NCBI GenBank assembly: GCA_905116865.2
Contig: CAJHNH020002813.1
Location: 160,001 to 224,000, forward strand
Source: Candidula unifasciata
Lineage: Eukaryota; Mollusca; Gastropoda; Stylommatophora; Geomitridae
Direction: 5' to 3'
DNA: 64,000 nt
The position numbers were made by a program, and so were the translations under genes. The notes beneath the pieces were generated by a model. The model ran no database searches. It had not been told where the DNA came from and worked only from the letters and a program-made list of their open reading frames with translations. Numbering within the stretch: position 1 is the stretch's first letter; every line of letters starts with the position of its first letter. Positions 36,501-51,500 of the stretch are shown here, piece after piece.

Positions 36501-39500
36501 GAGAAAGAAATCGATGCACACAAATATAAATGAACATTCCAACCTAGGTCTTCATCACTGGACAAAACAACAGACTAATAAAAAAAATAGACAAGGTCAA
36601 CAACTGCTTCTTGTAAGTAAGTAAGTAAAGGACCCTTTTCTACGCCTTTAGGCGTACAGGGCATATAGGGTTAGACCTATATTTTTATAGACCAATCGGC
36701 ACAAGATGGGTGATGTGGTCAGCATCATACCGGCCACCTCTACTTCCCGGGACTGCACCTGGTACCCACTCAAGGCTGGGTCGACCTGGGAGCCAAGGTT
36801 TTTTTTTTTAAGTCTGACTCTGCCAGGGAGTGAACCCACGACCTTCCAATCCACAGCGAGCGTCTAGCCGCTCCGCCACAGTGACTCCCAACTGCTTCTT
36901 GATATACCTTCAGCTGTAGTCATTCCTGCAATAAAAGTCTATGGCTAAACACCAGCAAGGAAATAAAATACAGAACTTTGAAAACATGCATCTTTCCTGA
37001 TGCAACATATGGACATGAGTCATAGACTATCTCACAAGCATTAAGGAATAGTAGCTTTTCAGTGGAAATGCTATGGAAACAATCTTAGAATACCATGGAC
37101 CAAGAAGGGGGAAAATATGCTGACATCCTAGAAGACCTGAGCATCAAGGAAGATTGGCTCGCAGACAGCAACTTGTCTCAGAAACTGAAATATTCTAGCC
37201 ATTTCAAGCGCCACATAAAGAACTGTAGCAGAGGGCACGTGCTCTCAGGAAAGAAAGGCAGGGGCCAACCAGCCCAAAGGTTGGCATAGGATGTGGGAGA
37301 CACCTTGGGTGGGAGAGAGCATGAGGCGGGAGAGATGGCTGAAAAACAGTTTCTTTCTGACAACCCTGCTACCTGATGATGATAAATTCATTCCTATTCT
37401 TTTTTCCTATAAAAGTACTATTTATTCCAAGTAGTCTATATGAATTTCCAGTGAAATTACCATTAACAACTTACCCACAATCTCTCCAACACCAATGAAA
37501 ATGCCGCTGATTCCCAAAAGTCCATTTGCATTGTTCCCAAAATGTAAGTTATGAGAGACACTGGTTCCATAAACACCACTGTAAAATGTCATCTCCAAAC
37601 CTGTATGAATTAATGTGCATTTGTTTACCATCAAGTACAGTTCTTTCTTGTAGGGAAGGAAATTATAATTACATGTAAGTCTGATTGTAATCAATTATAC
37701 ATCATTACAAATAAAGGTGAAAACAATGAAATAATAATTACATGTAAGTGTGATCACAATCAATTATACTTCATTATAATTAAACCGAGATATAAGGAAA
37801 TAACAGTTAAAGACCAAACTATTATATATTCAATAAGATCAACAGAAACATACAGACCAGAATTTTCACACCCAAAACAGGACACTACATTTAAAGCACA
37901 CCTCTATCGAATAGGTCTAAGTGACTCTGCCCATGCAGATGTGCAGGACTAATGTAAACTTCAGAGCACGTCCTAAAAGACTGCTTAGATTTTGTTTTTG
38001 TGTCTGACGTAGGAAATCTGTTTCACAGGAGAGTTGAAAGTTAGTTGTTCATCCTTTACAGGAAATTGCAGAACAACTCCAGCCTTTTTTGGCTGTTGTG
38101 TTACACTCAGTAGTTTGCCACTGCTTACTGAACAGTTAGCGAGCTCTTGATACCATTGTCGAAACCAACGCAAGACGGTCTGCTAGCAAAATGCCAGCAG
38201 CTGAGATCAAACCAGGCAAAAGGTATTACGAAGCATGTTCGCAGCGCCCAAGCCACATTCATTAACAAATGTAAGAAACTAATGGAGGCTTGAAGAACGC
38301 TATCTTGTCTGTGACCCATGACAGAATAGGTGCATCTAGTATGAATTTTAAGAGGGTAATATCTTTTAATGTGGCCAAAATATTTCACTAGTTGCCATTT
38401 TTATTTCTTTCAGCAACTCTCTTTTTATTATCAGTCTCTCCAGAACTTCAATGTTTGTTTTGTTTTTGTTTCCATGAAATCCTCTTGCAGAAGTATGTGC
38501 TACATCACAATCTTTCTCTTTCTTCGTCTGCACTAGTCAATAAAAGAATGGTTGGCACACTGTGTTGCGGTTAGGGTGACTATATGTCCAGTTTTCACCA
38601 AGACAGTCCTGTCTTCTAGGGGTGTCCCAACCGCCCCATTGTTACCCACACACAAAAACAAACAAAAATACCCAATTGTAGTTTTATAAAAATCTAGGAA
38701 CACATTTTTTTTAAAAATCTGTTTCTTAATGATCAATAATAACAATAATAAATTCTATACCAATTTGTGGGGGAGGGGGTAATTCGGCATGCCTGGGATG
38801 TCCTGTTTTCACCCCAAAATATTAGCAGGGTGTCCTGTTTTGGGCTCAAGGTAATATGGTCACCTTGAGAATCAGCTATTGTTTGTTTACAAAATGTCTG
38901 TAAGACTTTCTGGTTGAAACTGAACAGTGGTTTGTGTGGCCTCTTCAAAATTGGCCAATGAAAAAGTATATTTCATGTAAGTTTTAACATGGATTAGATT
39001 ATCACAATTCTACAATTTCTAACAATTGGGTGAACAAATTATTAAAATAGGTTGATAAATAATGACAGTTTAAAATTTTGCATACATAATAAGGAAAATA
39101 AACGGTTACCATGCCAATTTAAAAAAAAAAAAATAATTAAAACTACTTTCAGATCAAATTCTACAACAAGAAATGCAGTGCAGAAATGAATAAACTTTCA
39201 TGTAGCATTAGAAAAAAAAAAGTAACATTTCCAAATTTTGAAGAAAATAGTCAGTTTAACCTATCCTTAACAGCCAGACTGCGATATCTGTGCTTCTTGA
39301 CACAACACATCTTATTCTTTTAAAAACGTCATTAGTCACCTTTTACAGCATGCTTATTGGGTGCAGAGGGTCTACACCCCCCCCCCCCCCTGGCCATTCC
39401 AAATGGGGTTCTGGAAACCACAGAGGGAGAGCTTACATTCAAAGCAAAACAAACAAATTAATAATAAAAGAGACATCATACTGACCTGTATATGCAAACA

Positions 39501-42500
39501 TGAGGCACAACAGCAGCACTTCCTTTGTCTTCATCAGGGCAAAGGCCTTTTCTGAGGAGAAACAGATAATTTATTCTTCTTTTCTGAACTGAAAAGATAA
39601 CCTTTTTCTTCTTTGAAATCAGTTTCATATGACAGGTGTTGCCTCCTTCAACTGGGACATCAGCAGCAAATCTCCAAAGGTTCCCCAAAATTTATCCAGG
39701 ATTCCTCTTCCCTCTAGCCATGTGTTTTCTCCAAAGTTTTGCTGTAGTAGATAGTTCTGCAGTAGGGGGCAGTGCTGCAGTAAGGGGTAGTTCTACAGTA
39801 GAGGGTAGTTCTGCAGTAGGGGGTAGTTCTGTAGTAGGGGGTAGTTCTGCGTTGGTGCTCAGGAGTTTGGAGTGCGCTTTGACAGTGACACTGTTGTAAT
39901 GAGAGGCAATTTTATGTCTTGGTCTGGTCATTCAGTGTCATGTTTTATTTATCTGTGTATGCTTATTTGTGTGCTGTTGTTTTTTTAATCATTATGAACC
40001 AGCCAGCCAGGTGCCATCTCCATAATAAAAGTTGGCTGCAACAGATCTCTAACATACTCTTTCTTTTATCCTGGATACACTCTTTCAAATTACTTTTCGG
40101 TTCCTCAATCTTTTGATGCTATCTTTCCACTTTTATCACTGACTATCTCATGCTAACTTGCCTTCAGCGTTCCCTCAAATTTGGTTTTTAAAATAAAGCT
40201 TGTCTTTTAATGTGACTGAAATATTTAACTTTCTCTCTCTCTCCTTTTTTATTTTTTATTGTTATTTCAACAACTTTTTATTTATTCCCAGTCTGGTTAA
40301 AATCTTTGCATCTGAATGTTTTTGTTTCCATAAAATATAGACTGTTTTTCTTGATGTCAATACCTCTAAGACCTTAGTGTGTTTTTTTTTTTCTGTTTAC
40401 CTGTTCATTGAAAGGAAAAAGATATTTTAAAACTAAAAATTTAAACAAGTTCTCAAGATAACTTACTTAGGGCCGTTAGTGGTGTGTCCGGAGAGCGTGC
40501 AACACTGAAATAAAAATAAAAAATACTGAAGAATAAAAAAACTTTAAACCATTACATCTTATTTACAAACTGGCATATATGTATAGGTTATATCCTTATT
40601 TCAAAGATTGTACAGAAAAAACTAAAATTGAATACACTTACGGTGATTGACCTAAAGAAATAGTAATTAGGATGCTCAGGAAAATGAAAGACACTCAAAC
40701 AACAAACAAATATTTCAAACAGTCTTTATCAATAATTGCAGGTCTGCGGCTTTGAGGTTGGTGAAATCCCTTCACAATGCAATCCTTGATGTTCATTAGG
40801 GTTCCATTCCATAACTAGATAGTTTATACAAATACCATTCTTTGGCTTTCAGACAGTAGCTCCATGTGTAGGTTGCAGGGTCCCACTATGGAAGGGGGGG
40901 GGGGGGGGGACCAGCTGCCCCCTCCTAACAAGTATGCTATAAAAGCCAACTAATTAATGGTGTTTCCTTTGAAGTCAGAGTGCATCTGCCTGAGATGAAG
41001 GAGCCAACCAACATTCTGCATGCTAATAAGCCAAATCTGTAAAACAGATGTGCGTGCAAATCCTAAGTTATGGAACAAAACTAAAATCCAGAAGTGAGTG
41101 GAACAACCAGAACTTTCTATACAAGTTTACAGCTGGTGAAGGCTGAGAAGAAAAATGATTATTCACAATTAATAAGAAAGAAGAAATCCTCATCATCATC
41201 ATCATGCAGCAGGTCCTTAGCAGAACACCCTTCCTATCCAACAGGGCAGAAAGCCATCCAGCCCCTTGCCAACATTCCTGAACCGCCATGTCTAGGGTGT
41301 CTTTTATATCCCATGTTCACTATTATGCTGCCTTTTTTTTCCTTTTTTAAAGAAATCAACCCTCCATTACTTTTTCTCACAACCATTATGGCATTTAATA
41401 TGGGCAAATTATTTCAGTTTTTCTTTAAACAAAACTGTTAATGAGTCTGTCAGTCTCAATGTTTAGATGTTTTCTTCTTCTGTAAATTCAGGAGTTCTTG
41501 TTGCTCGTCTACTTCTGACTTTTGTCTTTTTCCAGAATCTGAAATTTGCATGCACGTCCATTTTACAGATCTGGCTTATTTCTATGTAGACTGTTTGTTC
41601 CTAGCCTTTCAGGCCGATGCACTCAAACTTCAAAAGAAACACTCCTACATATTTAACTTCTACAACATGTTTGTTATGGGACCAGTGAGTCCATTCTTTT
41701 TCTTCCATAAATAGGGCCATGAAACATCACAGGTTATGCAGATGTTAAGAAGGTTTGTATTTTTCCTCTTATTGGTCCATGATATTCAAGGAAATCTTCT
41801 AGTAACATTGAGGTTTTGAACAACGGATCAACATCATTGCACACCGGCAGTAACCCATAAGTGCTTTATTCTTCTTCAAACTCAAGTCTGAGTATGAAGG
41901 AGCTCAGCACAGTGCACAGGCTCTGTAGCACCTGCGAGGTTCCTGAAATACTTTGGGTAAATTTTTAACTCCAAATTTTGCCCGGGCAGCGCGATTAGGC
42001 TACTCTTTTAGATTTCCAACTGCCAAGGGATTTTTTACGCACACGAGGCACACGGGTGTCCGATCTCACTACAAAGAGATCGGGGAATTACTAGAAGTCC
42101 AAGTCCACGTGGAAAAAATCCCAGCCTTGACTGCGGATGGAACCCAGAACCTCAAGCACTCGAGGCGGACACCATGCCTCAATACCATGCAGCCCCCTTC
42201 CAGTAACATATGAGTTCCAAAAGCCCTAATCCTCTCTTTTATTTAGTGATTATTTTGTAAGAAAGTCAGACATCTAAATGGCTTCTTTCACTTGCACTAA
42301 AAAGGTGCTGACTTACCCTAAAAATTACTTTATATTAACAAAAATAACGGGAAGCCTTAATGGCACAATATCTAGTACATTTACCCGGAGGACTTAAAAA
42401 TAAATTTCCATTGAGGCATTTTTTTTAAAGACTGACCCATCCTCTCCGGTTGACCCAGCCTAGAATTGGTACCGGGATATGTCCTGAAAAAGTAAAGGTG

Positions 42501-45500
42501 ACTGGCATGATTCTGACACCTGCTGTGTATCAATCATCATAAACCAGCCAGGTTTATATAATTTGAAAGAGTGTACATCCAAGATGAAAGATTGAGGTTT
42601 GAGGCTTGAACAACAGATCAACATCATGGCACACGGGTAGTAACCCATAAGTGCTCCGTTCTTCTTCTAACTAAAGTCTGAGCCTGAAGAAGCTCAGCAC
42701 AGTGCACAGGCTCTGTAGCATCGGCAAGGATCCGTTGCAACCAACTTTTATTATGGCTGGTTGGTTCAATGAAATATGAAGTTAGCACCAAATGCCATAT
42801 TTGACTCAAATCATGGAAAGGGTCCTTTAATTTAGGTAACACAATGATACCCCTCGAAGAAGTGGTTGGAGTCTTTGAAATGACAAGAGGTGACAAAGAT
42901 CGCTTTCATTTTCATGCCAGTGAAATGCAGGTGTGAACGGAAATTAATAAGCTATAGGTTTGCAGGTAAGGCTGATAGGGAAGGTGGACAAGGGATGGAC
43001 CAGGCTGATATACTGAATTCACCAGGAGACAGAAGATGACTGCAAAAATAGAAAGGTAAAAGGGGTGAGGCCAGATAACAGCTCTTTGCAGGAAGCCAAA
43101 GAAAAATAATAAACCAACACAGAACGGATCTCCTCAACCACTACTCTGTGGGCTTTACTGAGGAGGGGATTTGAGAACTTATGGAACTGAATAGTTCAAT
43201 GTGCTATTAGGATGCCCCGTTGACTAATGACTTCCCTACCCAACATGACAACCCCACAACATGCACACCTTGCATTCAAATTAAGAGCATCATCACTGCT
43301 GACAATCCTCGGCCTCCGCAGCGCCAGCAAACACAGGCTGCCAGCTAAACCAGCTGCACTGAGAGCCAAGAATAAGTTTGTGCGTTCAGTATCTGTTATT
43401 GTTGACTGTCCTTTGAAGACAAAGTAGCAGTACAGGTTCCCAAACAGAAGACTGAAACAAAGAAAATATTCACATAACATTTACATTTTAAAACGAAACC
43501 TAGTTACAAAGAATCATACTTAAAAAGCCTAATATCTGTTTTAACTGTTTCTGTCTAAATCAATGCACTGTGTGTTACTGGATATGATTCATGTAAACCA
43601 CTCAGTAAGTCTTCTATGTTTTATATGTGAGGATTAGTCATAGATTCTTTATAATAAACTAAAGACAAAATATGCTTCCTTAAAGGATTGGGTATTTGAC
43701 CCCTAAGGAAGCAGTATATCTATGAGTTAAGTGGTGTCGTTCTTGACTCTTTCAAATATTAATTAGCTAGGATCTTCTGGGACTGACAGAGTTAAATGCT
43801 GATCAATATTTTCATCACAGATAAACAGGTGATCATGGGTTATCCTTTTACACAATCACTGGAATTGTGTATAAGGCCAGGGTTCTTGTCCTGGCCATAT
43901 AGTGAAGCCATCCAAATATTTGTCTCTTTGTCTTCACTTGTTCTTTTTCCATCGAGCTTGCCAGTTGTCCCCCAAGCTTTTGGGTATATTTCTCTTAACA
44001 GGTCCACAGTGACTACCTTCAGCTGCATTAACCAATTTGCTGTTTTAATATGTCTCATGGATGACCATCCTCTGTATGTATGTATGTATGTAAGTTGTAC
44101 CCCACCAGGACATCACTCAATCGATAAATACCCGGTGACACAAAGTGCCACCGTGCGGATGAGGATCACCCGTGAAGAGGTCCTGGAAACCCTGTTCAGC
44201 CATTACACCATATTTCAGGTCCAGCTATATTTAGGACCCTTGGCTAAAGCCATGGTGGGGCTTCAAAATAACAAAGAATTGCATCTCTCAAGGGGACGGC
44301 TTATATATAGTGATTCTCTGCCTACCTAAGATTAATAGGTGATACCTTTTTTCAACACTGATATCTATGTTTTGAAATTTACATAAAAATGATGGGGGGG
44401 GGAGGGGGATTTTATATTATGCTACAAAATGAAAGTAGAACAGCAATATCCAAAGATGATATATTCTCCGATCTGCTAGATAATAAAATCCAAAGTTCCC
44501 GGATTCATTCATCATCCTACAGTCATGCGATCATGCCTCTCAACAAAAAACAAAGGCTGTCAAGAATCTTCTGGCATCTTCTTGTGCTGTCTTCCTCTGA
44601 CTCTATCCCCAGATCTTTCCAGTGGTCACAGCATGTTCTATTTTCTTTCTTCTCATAAAATTACCCCTTTATCTTTTTCTGATGTTTGTGATGTCTTCTA
44701 GCCCTCGCCTCTTTCAAATCATCTGGGTTGCTTTTTTTTTTGTGTGAACTGTCCAAGGAATTCTAAGGATTCTTCTGTGAAACCACATCTCTGTGGTCTC
44801 AAGAAACTGTTTGGCTTGTTTATTAGTTGTCCAGGATTCACAGCCGTATGACTCTATATAACACCTGAAAATTATTTTTCTAACCTCCAATGACATGGAT
44901 TTATTGCAAACAATCTTTACTTTATTCAATGCAGTTTTGACTTTTTTTTTTTTTTTTTTTAATCTTTGTGACACATCTTCTACTCAATGTTACACCTGTG
45001 TCTAGATATTTCACATTAGGCTCACAAATGATTCCTCTAATCCCCTGCAAGCATTATTTTTTAAATATCATTATCAAATCTAGTTAAGCACCTTTGGTTC
45101 ATTATAAACATTCCATCAAGGTTTCTCCTGTTGTCCTCACAACCACAGTCCATTTGTTTCTCATTTCAGTGCCCATTTTGTATATCTTAGCTTAGGCTTA
45201 AAATGCACGTCATGTAGATGGGACTTTTACATACTTACTTAGTGAGACTTTGCATCAAATGCTGCTCAAATAAAGGCAGGTGTATGGTGCTCACATCCTT
45301 TTAGCACATCATTCACCAGGAATAGCATTTTTCCTCAGATCATGCAAGGTCTGACAATTAAGTAATGAGACTAATTCCATAAAAATTAAAATAATCAACG
45401 GTTGTAGATATAACCTGTATTTTATTTAAAGTGAGCCCCTTGTGCACTTATACAGCGAGTGGCACGATCTAACAAACACTGGAACATCCTCAGTAGTTCT

Positions 45501-48500
45501 GTTGTTATGGCCCTTAAAGTTGATGTTACGGTCCTTTGGATGTCATTAATATCATCAAAGAAGTGTCCTTTCACTGGTAACTTTAATTTTGGGATTAGAA
45601 AATAATCACAGGGAGACAATACTGGATGGCTGAAAACACATACTTGTTTTAGGGCGCAAAATTCCTGTACAACTACTGGCCGGTGAGCCGTTGCATTGCC
45701 AGGAAGAAGGAAAAAAAACCGCTAGGTGTTAAATGCTCGGGTTGGACTCGGAGAATCCTTTTCAACAGATGTTTAATAATATCTAAATTAACTGTGGCTG
45801 TGACAGTCTGTCGCTCTGGAATAAATTCTTTGTGAATAACGCCTTTGCTGTAGTAGAAGCACACCAACATTGTCTTCACTCTAGACTTTTGATGACATAT
45901 TTTTTTTGGTGCCTTTTGGTGATGATGACTTCCACTCAGCATTTTGGCGTTTAGTTGTGGAATCATGGTGGAAAATCCATAGTTCATCCTCTGCAACAAT
46001 CTAATTTAAGAAGTTTTTTTTTTTTTCTGCGACATGTTTTGATGATGTCTTTTGGGTACTCGTCATGCTGATGGTCTTCAGACAACGAATATGGTTCAAA
46101 CCAGCTAGCAACTTTTTTCTTGCACAAATCTTCCATTAAATGTTACCAATGGTTTCTCTCAATAAAATGTTGTCTTGACCATAATAAAATCAGTCTCATT
46201 ACTTAATTGTTGGACCTTGTATCTTCAACTCAGATATTGAATGCCTTTTTTATCTTACCATACACACTTCCATGAAGTCGAAGGATAACTTTCACACAAA
46301 TTCAGTCCCACTGTGAAATGACTTATTTTATCCCATTCTGAAATACCTCTTGAATGTAAGATTTAACTCTGTCTACATGACAGTCATCGTTGCATCCAAT
46401 TTTGCATAGTATCGCTGGCCAGGGAGAATATTGTGTCACTTATCAAACCAATACAGATATATGAGTAAACTTCTCTGATTTTACAAAATAAGCGAGGTAT
46501 GTACCTGCATTGTGAGAGAGCCCAAAAAATGCCACTGTTTCGTGCCGAGGTTTGTGAGTCAGAATTGATAGTAAAAAATGTTCCTTGTGCTGTCCATAGA
46601 ACTGTAAAAGAAAGAGATACAGAACTGTTGAACGTTTACATAAATTTAAAAAATATGTGTATTTTAATATACATATCTTGGTCAACTGAGGTGAGAAAGT
46701 TTTCAAGGGACAATCTTGAAATTGTGAACATTTGCAGGTGTGGGCACATGTGAGTGCATACCATGCGTTTGTATGGAAGTGAACTGCAGATTACTGAGAA
46801 ATTATGTAGACGCAATTAAGACTGAGTTAAAAACCAACACCACAGACCATGGGACATTCCCATAAATGCTACATCACATCTTCAGCAGCCAGCACAGACT
46901 TTTAATTCTGTAGGCACCAGTCTGACTGTATGTCCACCTTGCCTTTCTTCAGAGTGTTATGTTCAACATTATGTCAGCAAGATTCCCAGGTCCCTGTTGC
47001 ATCCTTTTCTTCAGACTGTGATGATCAATTTTTTGTTTTAACACTGTTCACTTGCTACCAAAGGGCCATGATCAAGTAAGTAAGTAGACTTTACCCCAAA
47101 AAGGACATTACACAAAGTGATAAACATCTGGTGATACAAAGTGCCACCATGCGGATGAGGATCACCCGTGGGAAGGCACCAGAAACTCTGTACAACCATT
47201 AGGTTATATTAGGGCCCCTGGCAACAGCCAGGGTGGGGCTTTAAAGTAACGAAAAACTGCATCCCACAAGGGGACGACTTATAACTAATACACTGACTAA
47301 TTAATCAAGTTGTGATTTTATAGAAAAATTATGAGAATAACATGGGTCATTATAAAGTAATATAATATAAATGCCTCTTTTATAAAAACACCTTGGTTGC
47401 TTTATCAAGGCTCTCTGTAAGTAAGTCGACAGTGTGGAAGCTTGTTGTTTATGTTCGGTGGCTGCAAACTCAGGTGGAAAGCTCTGGTTATTCGTTCATT
47501 TTTTGACTTAAGTCTTGATCCAGAACTTGAGTTTTGCATGAATGTTTTACAGATCCAGCTTATTTGCGTCCTTGTCTCACAGGTAGAGGCACCCCGTCTT
47601 TGAAGGAAACATCCAGAGTTAGTTGACTTTTACGACATGCTTGTTAGGTGTTCAGTAAACTATCCCACATACCCCACCCCTACCATGGAAAACATTGTAA
47701 AGGATTTTATTAACTAATTTAAAATTTTTTGGTAAATAATAAATTATAGAAAGCAGTGTGATATGTTAATTGTACTTATTCCTCCTTTTCTTGTCTTCTT
47801 CTTATTCTTTTTTTTTTCTTAGCGCTGACCAGCTGTATAAACCCCATCTGAAAGTTCTGGATGCTCATCCATTTCTGGACTTTGGTCTTGTTCAAGAACT
47901 TGAGTTTTGTGTGCATTTCCATTTTACAGATCTGGTTTTTCTGTGTCAGACTGCCGATTTCATGTGTTTCAGGCAGATGCACTCTAAAGGAAACTCCAAT
48001 AATTAGTCGTCTTGTATGACATGTCAATTATGGGTGCAGTGGACTATTTCCCCCTCCCCCACATGAGAAGGCTGTAGGAACTAATCTTGAAATTATGTGT
48101 GTGTGTTCAAGTTCTCCTGGTGAATTTCCCTCAAGACATATTTATTAACTCTTTCAGTCCCAGGGTGTTTAGCATCAGAGGCCATCAAGAGAGACGTAAA
48201 ATCAGTGCATCTTGCGTTCATTGGGCTTCAAGGTAGGAACATATGAACGCATGATGCGTTTTTTGAGACAGAAAGAGTTAAGCTTCATTAACCGCCCAAA
48301 TATTCTCATAATTATAGAAGACATCATTTCTAAGGCCCCCTGGGAGCAAGTGAATGATGTGCAAGAATAACCATCTTTATTTTCCCAAAATCTCTGGTAC
48401 TGAATCTGTAAGACTGGATCAACACTAGATACACTGGCTTTTAATTTAAAAGAGCCTATCCTTGCAACTGGTGGTGATCAAACTCAGACCGCTGAACTGA

Positions 48501-51500
48501 CAAGTGAAGTACTGTCACTAAACTCTCATATCTCCATTCTTATCACATAAATAAACAAAACTGAATATACTCACTGGCTGCTCCAAAACCAACGAGAACT
48601 GATCCTAAGTAGAGGGACCATACCATAGGTTTCAGGAACGACAATACAAAGAGGCTGTGAAAAAATATAAAAATAAAGGATCCTCATTCCTTTGGCAAAT
48701 CAGGTATATAATGCTAGATCTATATTTTTATATCATAGAAAAATATAAAACTAAACAAAAAGTAGATCCGCAAGCTTCAGGGGTACTAATGGAGCAATGA
48801 TGCGCAATACAAGACTCTTAATGTCTATTAGCCTCTCTTGCTCAAGCCTACCTCACCTTCACGTGGTGGACCCTGTTTTTCCCAGCAATCCAGTTGAAGG
48901 TTGGGGTCTCAACCCCCAGCGGGAAACTGGATGGGACAACAAACGAGGTAAGGGCAAAAGACGAAAGGATGAGCCTACTCTCCTCGAGTATGATCACAGT
49001 CTACCCTAGCAAAACAAGGTGCTGAAGTCGGAGGCATCCAGCCAGGAGGCGCACCACAGCAATCAGGATGCCACGCACACACGCCATAGAAGGCAAACGA
49101 AAGAAGAAGGCGAGCTTCAATTTCACTTATATTTGTACAGACCAATCAGCACTTGATTAGTGATGTGGTTAACATCATGACGGATGCATTTACTTCCCAA
49201 CATGGGTTGACCTGGAGCCGAAGTCATTTTTTTATCTGCCCCTATATGAATGAACCATAGAGCTTTGGGTTAAATTGGGAGTTAGGCCACCCCGGTCTTC
49301 AAATTTCTTCTTCTTCTTTTTGTTTGAGTGACGTAACTGCATTGTGCCTGTTTACAAAAAAGCTGCAATATTTGTGCCTTTCGACTGCCACATCTGACCT
49401 CATTAAGCATTTTCTGATCAGGTTACCTTCCCAGACAGTTATTTGTGTGGTCTTTCTTTGTCCCTTTACCTACAGGTGTTGTCCCTGAAGAACCCATGCA
49501 GCTCCCAAATTTAAATACCAGCAATAATTCATCACCATCATCAAGTACCTTGCCAGCTAGTACAGGTGTTTCTGCATCTCCACAGATCTCAGTCTTTGGT
49601 GTTCTGGATCAATCCCACTGATGATATTCCTCCATGCCACTGTCTTAAGCCCTCCACCATCATTTTTCTTGGTCTGCCTTTGCCTCTTCTACCAGTGATA
49701 TTTCCAGTCGTCACGATTTTTTCCTGTGCTTCTTTTCTCATTACATGACCAAAGAACTTTGTCTCCCCATTGTTGTATACAATGTTCTACTCTTATTAGC
49801 CATTTCCAGGCAATCATTGTTAGTTATTCTCACAGTCCAAGGTATTCGCAACAGTAAATAATTAATCTGCTTTTCAAGATCTGGAGGCATATTTTGGTAT
49901 ATGGTGGCTGGCTTCATATTTTTTATTAATCATTCAAGCTTGCCTGCAAACCCTAGAAGGGTGAAGGTTGCTTGCACCATGTCAAACACCTTAACTTGCC
50001 AGATCATTTTGTGCTACCCCTTTTGGGGCCTATCAGTCTTGGAGCACCAGTATTTTTTTTGTTTAACTTCATTAGGGGTCAGAGAAATGACCTCTGGGAA
50101 AGCAGCTAACAAAGCCAATGTGATATCATGACTCCCCAAATACCAAATGTTACATCCATAATGATATGAAGTTTCCTTAGACTTTACCATTTAAACATTT
50201 TAAATAATGAATATTCTAGAAAGTGTTGTAAGACAAGGTGGTATTTTATTTCTCATTCACCCCAAACAAAGGAAATCCTAGAGTTTCCAGGGGTGTTCAT
50301 GGGTTAGGGTTAGGATCTTTGTCAGCCATGACCGCCTCAGAGACATTGACTAACCCTACCCCTAACTCTAAACTTAACCAGTATCACCCCTAGAATATTG
50401 CATTCTCCCAGGAAATGTAGGATTTTCTTTGTTTGGGTTGAATTAATTATAAAGTACCAAATTGACTTTAAATGTCACTTTTGTTAGAAATAAATATCTG
50501 AAGTTACAGGAAGCAGGTATAACAATAGCACTGTTTATTTTTATGAGCTCTACAATTCAAGTGAAATATGTCACAATTAATTAAATTGCTAGTTAAATAT
50601 AAAGTGGACTTACAAGTAAAATAATGATCCGACAAACATGGATACCCTTGGCCCTGCAAAACAGACAAAGGAAGGTGCTGCCCAGTTGGAAATGGAAAAC
50701 ACAGCATAAAGGATACCCAAGCTGAAATCAAGAACATTGTAATTTTTTTTTTATTTTCAAAACAGAACCCACAAAATTAATATAAATTACTTTTACTGCA
50801 CGCATGGATTCAATAGGGAGCCGCTGTGGTGTGGTGGCCAGACACTTGCCTGTAGATCCAAAGGTAGTGTGTTCAAGTCTACTTAGCGCAAGATTTTTTT
50901 TGTCAGACATGACCTTGGCCCACAGGTTTACCCAGCCTTAAATGGGTACCAGGTAAAATCCTGGGAAGTAAAGTTGGTAGGTGTGGTGCTGCATATAAAA
51001 ATATGAATCCAGCTTTTTATCCCTGATGTAAAGGCTTTTACATTTGACTTTTATGGGATTAACGGGCTCAAAACAATGAATTAAATGAGCTATTTCATGT
51101 GAACGAACATTACCAGAAGTCAGGGGAAAACTATCTCATTAACATTCAAACAATAAATTTGTTGTTTGTATTCACTGGCTGTAAACCCTGGCAGAAAGAG
51201 CTGGTTGTTTGTCCATTTCTGGACTCTGGCTTTGTTCTAGGACCTGATTTTTGCATGTGCATCTGTTTTACAGGTCCGGCTTATTTGTATGCAGAAGTTG
51301 GTTCCTTGCCTGTCAGGCAGATGCACTACAACTTTAAAGAAGCTCCCAATTAGTCGACTGTTATGACATGGCTCTATTGTTGTTTTTCCCCAGGGTACAA
51401 TAAATTTATACACTATAAACATTTTTATGTTATTTATTATAAACAAATATTATATTAGTCTTTATACTGACATGGTTGATTTAGCAGAAATAGTTGATTT

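Noticed and set aside
37601..37694. Extending MFSD11 exon 9 upstream to include a KKELYL segment that superficially resembles the TKEMLL motif
   Set aside because: Exon 8 already supplies KTKEVLLL and AYT, and the acceptor at 37601 gives the correct T-G-L-E-M join and phase.
50300..50360. Interstitial telomere-like TTAGGG repeats
   Set aside because: Only two units, mirrored in the other arm of an inverted-repeat element; part of a MITE.
50504..50737. 77-residue frame beginning MFLISAWVSF
   Set aside because: Wrong-frame shadow over MFSD11 exon 3 and its donor.
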